Below, one piece after another: positions 8,868-18,405 of a DNA stretch of 64,000 bases. The notes under the pieces are model-generated. The model was given only the letters and a program-made list of their open reading frames with translations, ran no database searches and was not told where the DNA came from. Source of the DNA: Peribacillus deserti (GTDB taxonomy: Bacteria > Bacillota > Bacilli > Bacillales > DSM-1321). Each line of letters opens with the position of its first letter. Within the stretch, counting starts at the first letter, position 1. The stretch is taken from the NCBI RefSeq assembly GCF_002863585.1, contig NZ_PGUY01000027.1, positions 1-64,000 of the forward strand, read 5' to 3'. Both the position numbers and the translations under genes were made by a program.

Positions 8868-8962
8868 TAATTAACTCAGACTCGCCATCACAGGCGTTCT
8901 GCCTTTTAGCAAACTCTTAAAAAACCTGATCTGCGCGGTTGTAGCACGGGTGCTACAAACAT
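8868..8962 (-). promoter_or_regulatory. L21 leader RNA
   Basis: The rplU 5' UTR contains a GTAGCACCCGTGCTAC hairpin (8940-8956) followed by AAGGCAGAACGCCTGTGATGGCG, the arrangement of the Firmicute L21 leader, thought to control the operon by L21 binding. Identified from memory of the motif, without a covariance search. Confidence 0.7.
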
Positions 8963-8974
8963 AACATAGAAAAT

Positions 8975-9002
8975 ATTATCATATACCTGGACTATGTGTC
9001 AA
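8975..9002 (-). promoter_or_regulatory. Sigma-A promoter of rplU operon
   Basis: Perfect -35 TTGACA at 8997-9002 and -10 GATAAT at 8975-8980 with a 16-bp spacer (or TAATAT two bases further on, with 18). It lies just after the rng stop codon. Confidence 0.75.
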
Positions 9003-9022
9003 TACTATTTTAGAGAACAGAT

Positions 9023-10507
9023 TTATACGTTGTGTTCACCTTTAATTCTTACCTGGATTTCTTCTAAACTTCCCATGTGACGGATGTGGTAATGAGGTAT
9101 AGAGGTGTCCTGTTTAGTAAATATCAATTTTTTTGCTGCAAGCCCTTCAACGAATTCCAAGTGTTCATTTTTAGAGCCTGCCAGTGCCTCAATAACATTT
9201 ACTGCGGCTTCTATCCAGACTGCCTCTGAATCATTTCCCCGAGCTTCTAAAAGCTCTCTTTCCAAACGAAATGCTAATGTTTCCGCACTTTCTATACTTC
9301 CGCTGCCGCTGCAGACTGGGCATGGGACCATAAGCTTCTCATGGATGGACGGCGATGTTTTTTTGCGCGTAAGCTGCAGCATGCCCAGACCTGTAAATCC
9401 TGCGATATGTGTAGGCATCTCATCTGCAGCCAGCGCTTCTTTCAATGCCTGCACGACCTTTCTTTTATTATGCTCTTCCTGCATATTCATAAAGTCAATT
9501 ACAATGATGCCGCCGATATTACGAAGCCGAAGCTGCCGTGCCGCCTCCTTTGCTGCAATGATGTTGGCTTGTGTAAGAGTGGCTTCCTTTTCAGATTTCC
9601 CTGTGAAGCTTCCCGTATTTACATCAATAACGGTACATGCTTCTGTTTCTTCAATCACGAGATAAATGCCATCTGTAAGCATAACGTTTTGTTTAAATAC
9701 AGATGAAGCTTCTGTTTCAATGTGGAATATAGAAAAAATATTTTCAGCTCCACGTTCGAAATGCACTTCCACTGCTTGATCCGTCAATTCTTTCCTTATA
9801 TCCTGATAAAATGAAAAGTCATCAATGATAACTGCATCCAGCTGTGCCGCTTGGCTCAGCACCGCTTCCCGGAATTTATCCATTTTTAAAAGCAGCCCAG
9901 GTTTGTTTATCGAAGATGCTCTAGACAACACACTCTCCCAGCGCTTACGTACTTCCTCCAGTCCAGCATCAAATTCATCTTCTGAAGCTTTTTCCATAGT
10001 TGTTCTGATAATAAAGCCTTCTCCCGGCTTTTTCTTGGAAAAAGCCCTTTCTCTCCAATACTTCTGGGTTTCCAGACTGGACATTTTTTTTGAAACACCT
10101 ATATAGTTTGTGCCAAACATTGCAACCATTTTATCAGAAGTCATTTCAATAATGCCTGTCAGTTTTGGCCCTTTTGCTCCTTCCGGGTCACGGACTGCCT
10201 GTACAATAAGTTTTTCACCCTGCCTGATAAAATGTCCTATCGGTAGACTTTTCTTCTTTTTAACATCCATTTCAGAAAGCTGATAGGAAGGAAGCTGATC
10301 TCTATGCAAAAACCCCTGTTTTGCCCCGCCAATATCGACAAAGGCGGCATCCATGCCGGGAAGCACTTTTGTTACAGTGCCCCAATAAATATTTCCTGCT
10401 ATACTCTCATGTCCGGGCTGGTGTACCTCAAGTTTTGTGACTGTATTATTTTCGATCATCGCAAATCTTTTTTCTCTGCCCTTTGCATTAACAATTATTT
10501 TCTTCAT
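9023..10507 (-). CDS. rng: Ribonuclease E/G family protein
   Basis: 494 residues, typical of RNase G. An N-terminal S1-like RNA-binding domain (about 36-120) is followed by the catalytic domain with the magnesium-binding aspartates in VIDVNTGSFTG and IVIDFMNM. A CPVCSGSG motif near residue 400 is the zinc-link that joins dimers. The enzyme cleaves single-stranded RNA in rRNA maturation and mRNA decay. B. subtilis lacks it and relies on RNase Y and J, but several other Bacillaceae keep it between spoIVFB and rplU, as here. Confidence 0.93.
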   Translation of the reverse strand: MKKIIVNAKGREKRFAMIENNTVTKLEVHQPGHESIAGNIYWGTVTKVLPGMDAAFVDIGGAKQGFLHRDQLPSYQLSEMDVKKKKSLPIGHFIRQGEKLIVQAVRDPEGAKGPKLTGIIEMTSDKMVAMFGTNYIGVSKKMSSLETQKYWRERAFSKKKPGEGFIIRTTMEKASEDEFDAGLEEVRKRWESVLSRASSINKPGLLLKMDKFREAVLSQAAQLDAVIIDDFSFYQDIRKELTDQAVEVHFERGAENIFSIFHIETEASSVFKQNVMLTDGIYLVIEETEACTVIDVNTGSFTGKSEKEATLTQANIIAAKEAARQLRLRNIGGIIVIDFMNMQEEHNKRKVVQALKEALAADEMPTHIAGFTGLGMLQLTRKKTSPSIHEKLMVPCPVCSGSGSIESAETLAFRLERELLEARGNDSEAVWIEAAVNVIEALAGSKNEHLEFVEGLAAKKLIFTKQDTSIPHYHIRHMGSLEEIQVRIKGEHNV

Positions 10508-10572
10508 ATAAAAATCCCTTCTTCAAAAGGAACGGGCGAAGCCCTGTTCCGCTTGAAGAAAGGATACCATAG

Positions 10573-11439
10573 TTAATAGGAGTATAACAGGTCGCCCATT
10601 CTGACATTTGTCAGCTTGTCTGTAAAATAAGCATGAAGAATCTCATTTTCATCAAGAACACCGCGTTCTTTGCCTTCCTTCGATACAATGATCGGATGTT
10701 TACAGCCTCTCTGGAACCTTCCTAGAACATCGGTAATACTTTCGCTGACATCTGCATGGATCGGTCTTAGTGTTTGAAACCGTTCATTCCGTCCATAATG
10801 TCTTTCTAAAAGAAACCGTACGAATACAAAGTGGCGCTGCTTCCATTCCATAAAGAGCGAAAAGAGGATAAAAAGAACCATCACCCACATATTAAGATTA
10901 TTAGGAGCTACTATTGAAAAAAGCAGCAGTCCCAGCCCCGCTAATATCGTAGAAGCGATAATCGTCAATCTATGAGCATCTAAAAAGGGATACCTCTGGG
11001 ATAAACAAACAAAAACCAGCTTACCTCCATCAAGAGGCCAAATAGGCAGAAGATTGAACAGGAAAATCACCAGATTCATGTAGAAAAACTGATAAAACGC
11101 TTCATGAGTGATAAGCTGCGATTGAAACAAAACAAACCCTATTGCACACAGCCAAATATGCTGTGCCGGTCCGGCAAGTGCCACAATGAGATCTTCTCTA
11201 AGGCTTCTGTTCCCATGTTCCTCTGTTTCTAATGCACCGCCAAAAGGAAGAAGTTTGATGGATTTAATTCTCCAAGAATAATACTGGGCTGCAGCAGCGT
11301 GGCCCAGCTCATGAATCAATACGATTAAAAATAGCAGGCAGATTGGGATAAATTGCGCTGTAAGGATCCCTATTCCTAATACGAGCCAAAAAGTGGAATG
11401 AATTTTTATCTTCGTAAGCAGGGTGAAGTATTCATTCAA
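10573..11439 (-). CDS. spoIVFB: Stage IV sporulation metalloprotease SpoIVFB
   Basis: 288 residues, S2P-type intramembrane protease that cleaves pro-sigma-K in the mother cell. HELGH at 43-47 and LLPIWPLDGGK with Asp137 supply the zinc ligands and catalytic Glu44, at the same positions as in B. subtilis. Several membrane helices span residues about 15-195. The C-terminal region (about 215-288) resembles the CBS-type domain that senses ATP and binds substrate. It overlaps spoIVFA by 8 bp, so translation is coupled to its regulator. Confidence 0.95.
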   Translation of the reverse strand: MNEYFTLLTKIKIHSTFWLVLGIGILTAQFIPICLLFLIVLIHELGHAAAAQYYSWRIKSIKLLPFGGALETEEHGNRSLREDLIVALAGPAQHIWLCAIGFVLFQSQLITHEAFYQFFYMNLVIFLFNLLPIWPLDGGKLVFVCLSQRYPFLDAHRLTIIASTILAGLGLLLFSIVAPNNLNMWVMVLFILFSLFMEWKQRHFVFVRFLLERHYGRNERFQTLRPIHADVSESITDVLGRFQRGCKHPIIVSKEGKERGVLDENEILHAYFTDKLTNVRMGDLLYSY

Positions 11440-12190
11440 ACTCTATCACCTGTTTCGGGTCTACAAATTGAGACCCTTTTTTGATAGCGAGATAAAAGGT
11501 GCCTTTTGCTCCATCCTCTGTATTGGAAACTTTCCCAATAATTTTCCCTTTTTTCACGGTTTCATATAAGCGGACATCAATGGTACCTAAATGTCCATAC
11601 CAGGATTCACTTTTATCACTGTGCTGAATGACAACCGTTTTTCCCAGCTTATCCTTCTCCCCGGTAAAGATGATGACACCCTCCTTGGTAGATTCAACAG
11701 GCTGATCTTTATCTGTTTCTATCATCATTCCCTGTCCGTTAACCTCGAAGGACTCAGAAATCTTTCCTGCAGCCGGCAGAGCAAATTCCTGATTTTCCTT
11801 TTTCGCTGTAACTGCTGGCTCCTTGTCGGACGGAATAAAAACAAGAGGCTTGCCAAAGGTATCCTGGTACCAATCTTTAGCAGCAGCAAACTGAAATTCT
11901 TTCTTCATATAATGATTGACCACATCCCTCGTTTCCTCAAGCCTCGGAATCGGCTTTTTAAACATGATGGCCACCATAAGAAAAAGAACGATTGAAACAA
12001 GAATTTTAAAATAGAAAACTTCTTTCCGAAATAAGGGATGATCTGTTTCCGGAGGAATTTCATAGCTGGCTGTACTATGGAATCCGTCCTGATCTTCATT
12101 ATAAGTAACCGACCAGCTGTCTCTTTTCTGCCCCTGCATTTTTCTTCTTTTAGCGATTTTATCTCTGATTTCCTTTTGCCTGTCCTTCAT
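11432..12190 (-). CDS. spoIVFA: Stage IV sporulation protein SpoIVFA
   Basis: 252 residues. SpoIVFA anchors and, with BofA, inhibits SpoIVFB in the outer forespore membrane until a forespore signal arrives. A basic cytoplasmic N-terminus is followed by one membrane helix (about 60-78) and a C-terminal LytM/M23-like domain (about 150-250, HSDKSESWYGHLG). The full metal-binding set of a working M23 peptidase is not evident. A strong AAAGGGGGG ribosome-binding site precedes the ATG, and a sigma-E-type promoter lies 36 bp upstream. Confidence 0.92.
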   Translation of the reverse strand: MKDRQKEIRDKIAKRRKMQGQKRDSWSVTYNEDQDGFHSTASYEIPPETDHPLFRKEVFYFKILVSIVLFLMVAIMFKKPIPRLEETRDVVNHYMKKEFQFAAAKDWYQDTFGKPLVFIPSDKEPAVTAKKENQEFALPAAGKISESFEVNGQGMMIETDKDQPVESTKEGVIIFTGEKDKLGKTVVIQHSDKSESWYGHLGTIDVRLYETVKKGKIIGKVSNTEDGAKGTFYLAIKKGSQFVDPKQVIEFE

Positions 12191-12225
12191 TTTAAGCCCC
12201 CCTTTACACAGCGATACCTGTAAAA

Positions 12226-12254
12226 AATGTATGAGCTACTTGTCCTATATATTC
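12226..12254 (-). promoter_or_regulatory. Sigma-E-type promoter of spoIVFA
   Basis: -35 GAATATA (12248-12254) and -10 CATACATT (12226-12233), spacer 14 bp. The -10 matches the sigma-E consensus fully and the -35 at six of seven bases. This agrees with the known mother-cell expression of spoIVFAB. Confidence 0.75.
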
Positions 12255-12360
12255 CAGTGTTTTTGGGGAGGCTGCTAAAAGTACTTGGGAGGAAGGAGTC
12301 CTGTGAGGTCTGAGTGTGGGAAATAATCGGGAAATGGGGGACAGTCCCCATATTTGGTTC

Positions 12361-12394
12361 CAAAATAAAAAACAGCCCACTGTGACAGGCTGTT
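12361..12394 (-). terminator. Terminator after minD
   Basis: Minus-strand stem AACAGCC / GGCTGTT followed by TTTTTATTTTG, just downstream of the minD stop codon. Confidence 0.85.
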
Positions 12395-12400
12395 AAGGGA

Positions 12401-13207
12401 TTAGGCACGGACGCCGAAGAATTTTTTGATTTTCGCAACAAAGCCTTTTGGCTCTTCATCAAGAGGTTTTAAAGGCACGGATTCACCGAGGATCCGGCGT
12501 GCTATATTACGGTAGGCAATCGATGCTCTGTTGTTTGGATCCAAAGCAATCGGCTCACCCTGATTCGAAGCTTTAATGACTTGGTCGTCATCCGCCACAA
12601 TTCCGATTAAATCAATGGACAGATGTGATGTAATATCATCAATATCAAGCATTTCACCGCTTTTGACCATATGGCTTCTAATGCGGTTAATGACCAGCTT
12701 AGGAGGTTCTACATTTTCTTCTTTTTCCAGAAGCCCGATAATTCTGTCTGCATCCCTTACTGCGGACACCTCAGGAGTAGTAACGACAATAGCTTTATCA
12801 GCACCCGCTACTGCATTTTTGTAACCTTGTTCAATTCCAGCGGGACAGTCAATGATAATATAATCATAATCCTGCTTCAGACCATCAATCAGCTGCTTCA
12901 TCTGTGCCGGAGTTACCGCATTCTTGTCGCTTGTCTGTGCGGCAGGGAGGAGGTAGAGAAGATCATCAAAGCGTTTATCCTTCACAAGTGCCTGATGGAG
13001 TTTACAGCGGCCCTCCACTACATCGACAAGATCATATATAATTCTATTCTCAAGGCCCATTACCACGTCCAAGTTTCTCAGGCCGATATCGGTATCAACC
13101 AGACATACCTTTTTGCCAAGAATCGCCAAGGATGTTCCCAGGTTGGCTGATGTAGTCGTTTTACCTACTCCGCCTTTTCCAGACGTGATCACTATCGCTT
13201 CTCCCAC
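12401..13207 (-). CDS. minD: Septum site-determining ATPase MinD
   Basis: 268 residues, normal length. Deviant Walker A KGGVGKTT (residues 11-18), the ParA/MinD fold, and a C-terminal amphipathic membrane-targeting helix (FVAKIKKFFGV). It recruits MinC to block polar division. The GTG start has AAGGGGG nine bases upstream. It follows minC with a 2-bp gap. Confidence 0.97.
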   Translation of the reverse strand: MGEAIVITSGKGGVGKTTTSANLGTSLAILGKKVCLVDTDIGLRNLDVVMGLENRIIYDLVDVVEGRCKLHQALVKDKRFDDLLYLLPAAQTSDKNAVTPAQMKQLIDGLKQDYDYIIIDCPAGIEQGYKNAVAGADKAIVVTTPEVSAVRDADRIIGLLEKEENVEPPKLVINRIRSHMVKSGEMLDIDDITSHLSIDLIGIVADDDQVIKASNQGEPIALDPNNRASIAYRNIARRILGESVPLKPLDEEPKGFVAKIKKFFGVRA

Positions 13208-13209
13208 GA

Positions 13210-13899
13210 TCAGAAACCCCCTTCAAATTTATGTAAATGTGGTCTTTTTCGCTTTAACACTTGCAATTTATCAATTATAATCTGCCCATCTTCTACATAG
13301 GCACACTCCATTTCATGCGCCTCCTGCATAAAGTTTTCAGGTGTGGGGTTTATGATATCCCCGATCTTAAGCAGGGATGGCTTTAACACAGAAGCAGTGA
13401 CGACAGCTTCAAGTTTTCCGTGCTTGCCTGCATGGGCAATGCCTTTTAGTGTGCCTAAAACAAAGATGCTGCCTCCCGCGGAAACCTGACCGCCAGGATT
13501 TACATCTCCAATCAGCAGTAAATCACCTGGCACTTCAATGACCTGCCCGGAACGAATGATCGCGCAGACAGAGGTCATTTCAGATTCCTCTTTCATCCTT
13601 TTGGCTTCTTCCAATGTAATGACATTGGATTTTATTTCTTCAATCTGAAAGATTTTTTTCTTTAAAATAAGTTCTTTCAGTTCCGCTTCCTGTTTTTCAT
13701 CTACATATCTATTGCCTGTATGCACCCGCACTTTAATCAGCGGGCTGTTCTCCTGAGTCCGGATATTCGCAGATAATTTAGCATCCAGTTCCTGCATAAG
13801 CATCTGAAATGAACATGAATCATCGAGATGGAGCGTCAGCCCTTGTTTTGTTCCTTTAATTATAACGTTTTGCAGTAATTTATTACTCATGGCGGTCAA
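13210..13899 (-). CDS. minC: Septum site-determining protein MinC
   Basis: About 229 residues. N-terminal MinC domain (about 1-105) and C-terminal beta-helix domain with IRSGQVIEVPGDLLLIGDVNPGG and GLKGIAHAG-like motifs (here LKGIAHAGKHGK), which binds FtsZ and MinD. Inhibits FtsZ assembly. Two starts compete: TTG at 13897-13899, with GAGGTG four bases upstream, and ATG three codons later; the TTG has the better spacing. Confidence 0.95.
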   Translation of the reverse strand: MTAMSNKLLQNVIIKGTKQGLTLHLDDSCSFQMLMQELDAKLSANIRTQENSPLIKVRVHTGNRYVDEKQEAELKELILKKKIFQIEEIKSNVITLEEAKRMKEESEMTSVCAIIRSGQVIEVPGDLLLIGDVNPGGQVSAGGSIFVLGTLKGIAHAGKHGKLEAVVTASVLKPSLLKIGDIINPTPENFMQEAHEMECAYVEDGQIIIDKLQVLKRKRPHLHKFEGGF

Positions 13900-13999
13900 T
13901 TTTCACCTCAATGATTACATATTCGACATTGTTCTTCATAATCCTTTTCTCTGCAGGCGGTAATTAATAGACTCGGCACTGTAAGCAGAAGGAAATCAT

Positions 14000-14512
14000 T
14001 TATTCCGCATCAAAATTCGCTTTTTCAATAATCCGCTTCATAGGAAAAGCTAGAATGATAACAGCAGCGAAATTTAAAATCAGAGTAGGCAGGAGCCTGA
14101 TCGCTGCGAATTGAGTAAAGTTCATTCCTGTGTCTCTAATCAGACCATTGGCTTCATACACAAGTATTTCTAACAAGGCAATAGCAACGGTTGATAGTAA
14201 AGCTGCCACAAAGACGTTTGAATGGACAAGTTTCATTAATTTCGAAACTACTAAAGCCAAGAAGGCGAATAAAAAGGCATAAACCCCTAATATCTCTGTA
14301 TATACGACATCAAACAGAAAGCCGAATATTAAACCATAAATAATCCCATATTTAGTAGAACCAAATATGGTGATAAAAAGGATAAAGATAAATAAAAAAT
14401 GAGGTACGAAAATACGGGAGCTGTGAAAATGTTCCCCTGCGAACAAATCGGCGAACGTACTTTCAGCCAAAAAAAAGAAAAAGGCGGAGAGCGGAATGAT
14501 TAAGCGGCTCAC
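14000..14512 (-). CDS. mreD: Rod shape-determining protein MreD
   Basis: 170 residues with five or six predicted membrane helices, the usual MreD size and layout. MreD works with MreC and MreB in the elongasome that guides lateral wall synthesis. The GTG start (GGGGGATG upstream) overlaps the mreC stop by 4 bp. Weak sequence conservation is normal for MreD; position makes the call firm. Confidence 0.92.
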   Translation of the reverse strand: MSRLIIPLSAFFFFLAESTFADLFAGEHFHSSRIFVPHFLFIFILFITIFGSTKYGIIYGLIFGFLFDVVYTEILGVYAFLFAFLALVVSKLMKLVHSNVFVAALLSTVAIALLEILVYEANGLIRDTGMNFTQFAAIRLLPTLILNFAAVIILAFPMKRIIEKANFDAE

Positions 14513-15387
14513 AAATCATCCCCCTCTGCACCAGCTCCATCCGATGAATCAACTGTCTGTTCTCGTTTCACCACAATCACGTGGTTTAAATCATAAAGCT
14601 CAGCAGCAGGTTTAACATAGGCAACCTGAGTCAGCCCATATTGATCGGATTCAACCTTTTCCACTTTTCCAACTGGAAGGCCAGGCGGGAAAACTCCCCC
14701 TAAACCTGAAGTCACGACTTCAGACCCCTTTTTGATTTTTTCATCATAAGGGATTTTCTTCATCAACAGCAGCCGTTCTTTTTGATCGAAGCCTTCAATA
14801 AAGCCATAAATCGTCTTCTTCCCATAAATTCCGACAGAAATACGGTTTTTTGGATCCAATGAACTTAAGAGCTGCACAGTCGAAGTAAATTGAGTCGTGC
14901 TTTTCACCTTTCCAATCAGGCCTTTGGATGTAATGACTGCCATGTTTTTTTGTACACCATGGATTTTACCTCTATTGATGATCGTCTTTTCATGCCACAT
15001 GTCCGGATTGCGGGCAATGATGGTGGCCTCAATAGGATCGAACTTTCGTAAACTTTTCTCTTTATCTAGTATTTCTCTTAATTCAACATTTTCCTTTTCA
15101 AGCACCTGGACCTCTGATTTAAGTTTTACATACTCGTCCAGACGTGTTTTCAATCGTTTATTTTCCTGGTATGTATGCTGAAGATCATTTACATTTTCAA
15201 CAAAACCTGCAACAAACTGAACGGGCTGATGAAAAATATTTTGAACAAAGCCTGTGGTATCCTTTAAAAATTGTTCCGGCCAGCTAAGTTTTTCCCGATC
15301 TCTTACAGAAAACCCTATCAATGCCACCAGGATGATAATACTAACCAGCAGCACAATCAGCCTTTTGTTCAGAAAAAATTGCGGCAT
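14509..15387 (-). CDS. mreC: Rod shape-determining protein MreC
   Basis: 292 residues. One N-terminal membrane helix (about 10-26), a coiled coil (about 68-112) and the periplasm-facing beta domain (about 120-275; NRGKIHGVQKNMAVI, GLGGVFPPGLPVGKV). It links MreB filaments to wall synthesis enzymes. GAGGTG precedes the ATG. The Ser/Asp/Gly-rich last residues (DSSDGAGAEGDDL) are disordered. Confidence 0.95.
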   Translation of the reverse strand: MPQFFLNKRLIVLLVSIIILVALIGFSVRDREKLSWPEQFLKDTTGFVQNIFHQPVQFVAGFVENVNDLQHTYQENKRLKTRLDEYVKLKSEVQVLEKENVELREILDKEKSLRKFDPIEATIIARNPDMWHEKTIINRGKIHGVQKNMAVITSKGLIGKVKSTTQFTSTVQLLSSLDPKNRISVGIYGKKTIYGFIEGFDQKERLLLMKKIPYDEKIKKGSEVVTSGLGGVFPPGLPVGKVEKVESDQYGLTQVAYVKPAAELYDLNHVIVVKREQTVDSSDGAGAEGDDL

Positions 15388-15519
15388 GATTTCACCTCTA
15401 TTTAATTCAGTCCATTAGCGAGCCCTAATACTCCACCAAAGAAGCATCAGGGCAGGTTAACAGCATTCTTTTTTTGTCATTTACTATTTAGCCGTAAGAG
15501 TAAAATCTATTCGTGTGAT

Positions 15520-16545
15520 TTAGTAACGGGATTCCTTTGTTCTTCCTTTAAATAAGTGAATATGATCTAATGCTTTTCCAGTGCCGATAGCGACACAGTC
15601 AAGCGGATTCTCGGCAATAAGAACAGGCATTTTCGTTTCATCACTGATTACTTTATCAAGATTTCTTAGAAGTGCCCCGCCTCCTGTAAGGACAATTCCG
15701 CGGTCCATAATGTCCGCCGCAAGTTCAGGAGGAGTTTTTTCAAGAGTGTTCTTAACAGAATCTACTATCGCATAAACGGTATCATTTAACGCCTTAGAAA
15801 TTTCCCCGGCAGTGATTTCGATCGTTTTTGGAAGTCCTGTCAATAAGTCACGGCCGCGGATTTCCATATTTTCAATGCCCTCAGGATCGCCTGCAGAACC
15901 AATTTCCATTTTAATGCTCTCTGCCGTACGGTCCCCGATCATGAGGTTATAATTTTTGCGGATATAGTTGATGATGGCATCATCCATTTCATCACCCGCT
16001 ATACGGATAGACTGGCTTGTAACAATTCCGCCCAGTGAGATGATGGCCACCTCTGTTGTACCGCCGCCAATATCAACAACCATGCTTCCAGTCGGTTCCC
16101 ATACTGGAAGGTTAGCTCCGATAGCAGCTGCAAACGGTTCTTCTATTGTATACGCATCCCGTGCACCAGCCTGCCTCGTCGCATCGATAACAGCTCTCTC
16201 TTCAACAGCTGTTATACCTGACGGAACACAAACCATTACATAAGGCTTACGGGCAAACAGGCCTTTATTCTTTGTAGCCTGTTTAATGTAATACTTCATC
16301 ATAATCGCAGTGGTTTCATAATCAGCAATAACGCCGTCTTTCATTGGACGCAGCGCCACTACATTCCCCGGTGTACGGCCGATCATGTTTTTCGCATCAT
16401 TACCCACAGCCACAATGGACTTTGTATCGGTCTGAAGGGCCACGACGGAAGGCTCTCTTAAAACAATGCCTCTTCCCTTTAAATATACAAGCGTATTAGC
16501 AGTTCCCAAGTCTATTCCAAGATCTCTTGTTCCGATTCCTAACAT
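15520..16545 (-). CDS. mreB: Rod shape-determining actin homologue MreB
   Basis: 341 residues from the ATG at 16543-16545, with GGGAGA about eight bases upstream. A longer frame begins 9 codons earlier but has no matching N-terminus in the family. Actin-type nucleotide motifs are present: [15 protein letters not shown] (phosphate 1), [13 protein letters not shown] (phosphate 2) and [13 protein letters not shown] (adenosine). It polymerises under the membrane and positions wall synthesis. 132 bp separate it from mreC and about 155 bp from radC. Confidence 0.97.
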   Translation of the reverse strand: MLGIGTRDLGIDLGTANTLVYLKGRGIVLREPSVVALQTDTKSIVAVGNDAKNMIGRTPGNVVALRPMKDGVIADYETTAIMMKYYIKQATKNKGLFARKPYVMVCVPSGITAVEERAVIDATRQAGARDAYTIEEPFAAAIGANLPVWEPTGSMVVDIGGGTTEVAIISLGGIVTSQSIRIAGDEMDDAIINYIRKNYNLMIGDRTAESIKMEIGSAGDPEGIENMEIRGRDLLTGLPKTIEITAGEISKALNDTVYAIVDSVKNTLEKTPPELAADIMDRGIVLTGGGALLRNLDKVISDETKMPVLIAENPLDCVAIGTGKALDHIHLFKGRTKESRY

Positions 16546-16700
16546 TTTCTGTATCTCCCTTTCCGAACACATGCATTTTTATAGTAAGATTGAAGTAGGT
16601 TTCAATGGTCTATTTTTATCATTCCATTTAAATAGGACTATAAATATCCCTTAAAAATCATAAATTATATTATATCGTATCGCTAGTGTTTTTCCTAGCA

Positions 16701-17387
16701 TCATACATATCCTTTTTCCTTTAAACTGACAAATTTCTTTTCGCCGATAATAATATGGTCCAAGAGATCGATCCCGATGATTTTCCCGCATTCCGTCAGC
16801 CTCTTCGTAACTTCTATGTCCTCCCTGCTCGGGGAAGGGTCTCCCGAAGGATGATTATGGACACATATAATAGAAGCAGCTGATCTCCTGAAGGCTTCTT
16901 TAAATACTTCTCGGGGATGTACGATCGAAGCATTCAGGCTCCCGATGAAAATGGTCTGCCTATGGAGAACCTGGTTCTTAGTGTTCAGATAAAGACATAC
17001 AAAATGCTCCTGAGTCAAAAAGCGCATATCATTCATACAGTAATTAGCGCAATCCTCCGGAGAACGAATCACATATCTCTCATCAAAACTCAGGTTGCTG
17101 ATTCTTCTTCCAAGCTCTACAGCAGCCAGAACCTGAATAGCCTTAGCCTCGCCGATTCCCTTTAGCGCCATCATCTCTTCAAGAGACGCATCCGTAAGCA
17201 GCCTCAAGCCTTCAAACTGGGTAAGCAGCCTGTTAGACAGCTGGATGACAGATTCATTCCTGGTACCTGTTCTAAGCAGCAGTGCAAGAAGCTCCTGATT
17301 AGACAGCGCTTTCGCCCCTTCATTAATAAAACGTTCTCTCGGTCTGTCGTCCACTGGATAATCTCTTATTAACAAATTTTCAGTCAA
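16701..17387 (-). CDS. radC: RadC family JAMM-domain protein
   Basis: 228 residues, the normal length. An N-terminal helix-hairpin-helix region (ALKGIGEAKA, about 75-85) is followed by a JAMM metalloprotease-like domain with EHFV (Glu127) and HNHPSGDPSPSREDI (177-191). Its name comes from a misassigned E. coli repair mutant; the biochemical role is unsettled. The maf-radC-mreBCD order matches B. subtilis. Confidence 0.93.
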   Translation of the reverse strand: MTENLLIRDYPVDDRPRERFINEGAKALSNQELLALLLRTGTRNESVIQLSNRLLTQFEGLRLLTDASLEEMMALKGIGEAKAIQVLAAVELGRRISNLSFDERYVIRSPEDCANYCMNDMRFLTQEHFVCLYLNTKNQVLHRQTIFIGSLNASIVHPREVFKEAFRRSAASIICVHNHPSGDPSPSREDIEVTKRLTECGKIIGIDLLDHIIIGEKKFVSLKEKGYV

Positions 17388-17445
17388 AATGATTCCCCGC
17401 TTTCCTATTACCGAAGGCAGGGGATATCACAAAAAGCACGGGTGT

Positions 17446-18009
17446 TTATAGGAAATTTTGCAGCTCTCTTGATAAACGGGACACAGGCAGCCCCACAACC
17501 GCGAAGTAATCACCGTGGATCTCTTTCACAAGCAGTGAGCCAAATCCCTGTATTCCGTAGGCCCCAGCCTTATCGAAGGGCTCGCCGGTATCTAAATAGC
17601 TATCTATCTGATCTTCAGTGAGATCCCAAAACGTCACTTCGGTTCTTTCGTAAAAGATTTTTTCTTTCTCATGGTTCTTTATACATACACCCGTTAACAC
17701 CTGGTGTTTACGGCCTGATAAGCTCAGCAGCATTTCTTTTGCCTCCTGCCTGTCAGCAGGTTTACCGAGGATCCTGCTGCCGGATACTACCACAGTATCA
17801 GCTCCGATTACACACGATCCGGGATTTGTGCTGGATACTGCACTTGCTTTTAACAGGGCTAGATTTGTTACCGCCTCTTCTGGAGATATATGATTGGGGA
17901 GTGTCTCATCCACATCGCTCACTATCACGAGAAATGGGATTTGCAATAGCTGCAGGAGTTCTTTTCGCCGGGGAGAAGAAGAAGCTAAAATTAGAGGTTC
18001 CACTTTCAT
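17446..18009 (-). CDS. maf: Maf nucleotide pyrophosphatase
   Basis: 187 residues. ASSSPRRKELLQLL (residues 8-21) and GADTVV are the Maf signatures. The enzyme hydrolyses dTTP/UTP and modified nucleotides to monophosphates, and it affects septation when overproduced. First gene of the maf-radC(-mreBCD) run. TACGAT/TTGTAG boxes at 18053-18081 could be its promoter. Confidence 0.93.
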   Translation of the reverse strand: MKVEPLILASSSPRRKELLQLLQIPFLVIVSDVDETLPNHISPEEAVTNLALLKASAVSSTNPGSCVIGADTVVVSGSRILGKPADRQEAKEMLLSLSGRKHQVLTGVCIKNHEKEKIFYERTEVTFWDLTEDQIDSYLDTGEPFDKAGAYGIQGFGSLLVKEIHGDYFAVVGLPVSRLSRELQNFL

Positions 18010-18052
18010 TCACCTTACCTTTTTTACATGCAATTTAGGGAGATACAGCTCA

Positions 18053-18081
18053 ATCGTATCAAAATTCATCAAATGCTACAA
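18053..18081 (-). promoter_or_regulatory. Possible sigma-A promoter of maf
   Basis: -35 TTGTAG (18076-18081) and -10 TACGAT (18053-18058), spacer 17 bp, about 45 bp before the maf start. Each box has mismatches. Confidence 0.4.
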
Positions 18082-18405
18082 GAAATCGACAGATATATTT
18101 TTCGGTCTTTCTGGCCTTCCTTAATATGCACAGGCAGCTTTACAAGTATAACGCTTTATATGATCTCTGGGCAAAAAAAATAAAAGGCTTTTTCACCTTT
18201 TATTGCAGTTCAGTGTTGTTAAAGTACGATGTTGTTTGAAACGGATACCCGATACTTCTTAGCAGAAAAGGGGCTAAGAGCCTCTCCAGAAGGATTGGCA
18301 GGGGCCGCGTCACGAACCGTTCGCGAACAAGCGGTGTCCTTTGCTCTCTTCAACATGCCTATTTAAACAGGCCGTTATATTTCCCGGAAAATACAAATTT
18401 CGATA
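18082..18405. other. Gap between maf and spoIIB
   Basis: No gene seen. It holds the spoIIB terminator (18172-18204) and an unremarkable stretch with a short TTCGCGAA palindrome near 18320. Confidence 0.6.
18172..18204 (-). terminator. Terminator after spoIIB
   Basis: Minus-strand stem AATAAAAGG / CCTTTTATT with an 8-base loop and a T8 run. It lies 200 bp past the spoIIB stop codon. Confidence 0.8.

Noticed and set aside
12300-12360. ATGGGGGACAGTCCCCAT palindrome and an overlapping minus-strand frame (12187-12462)
   Set aside because: The palindrome is a short common motif without a T run, and the frame overlaps the end of minD with no ribosome-binding site.
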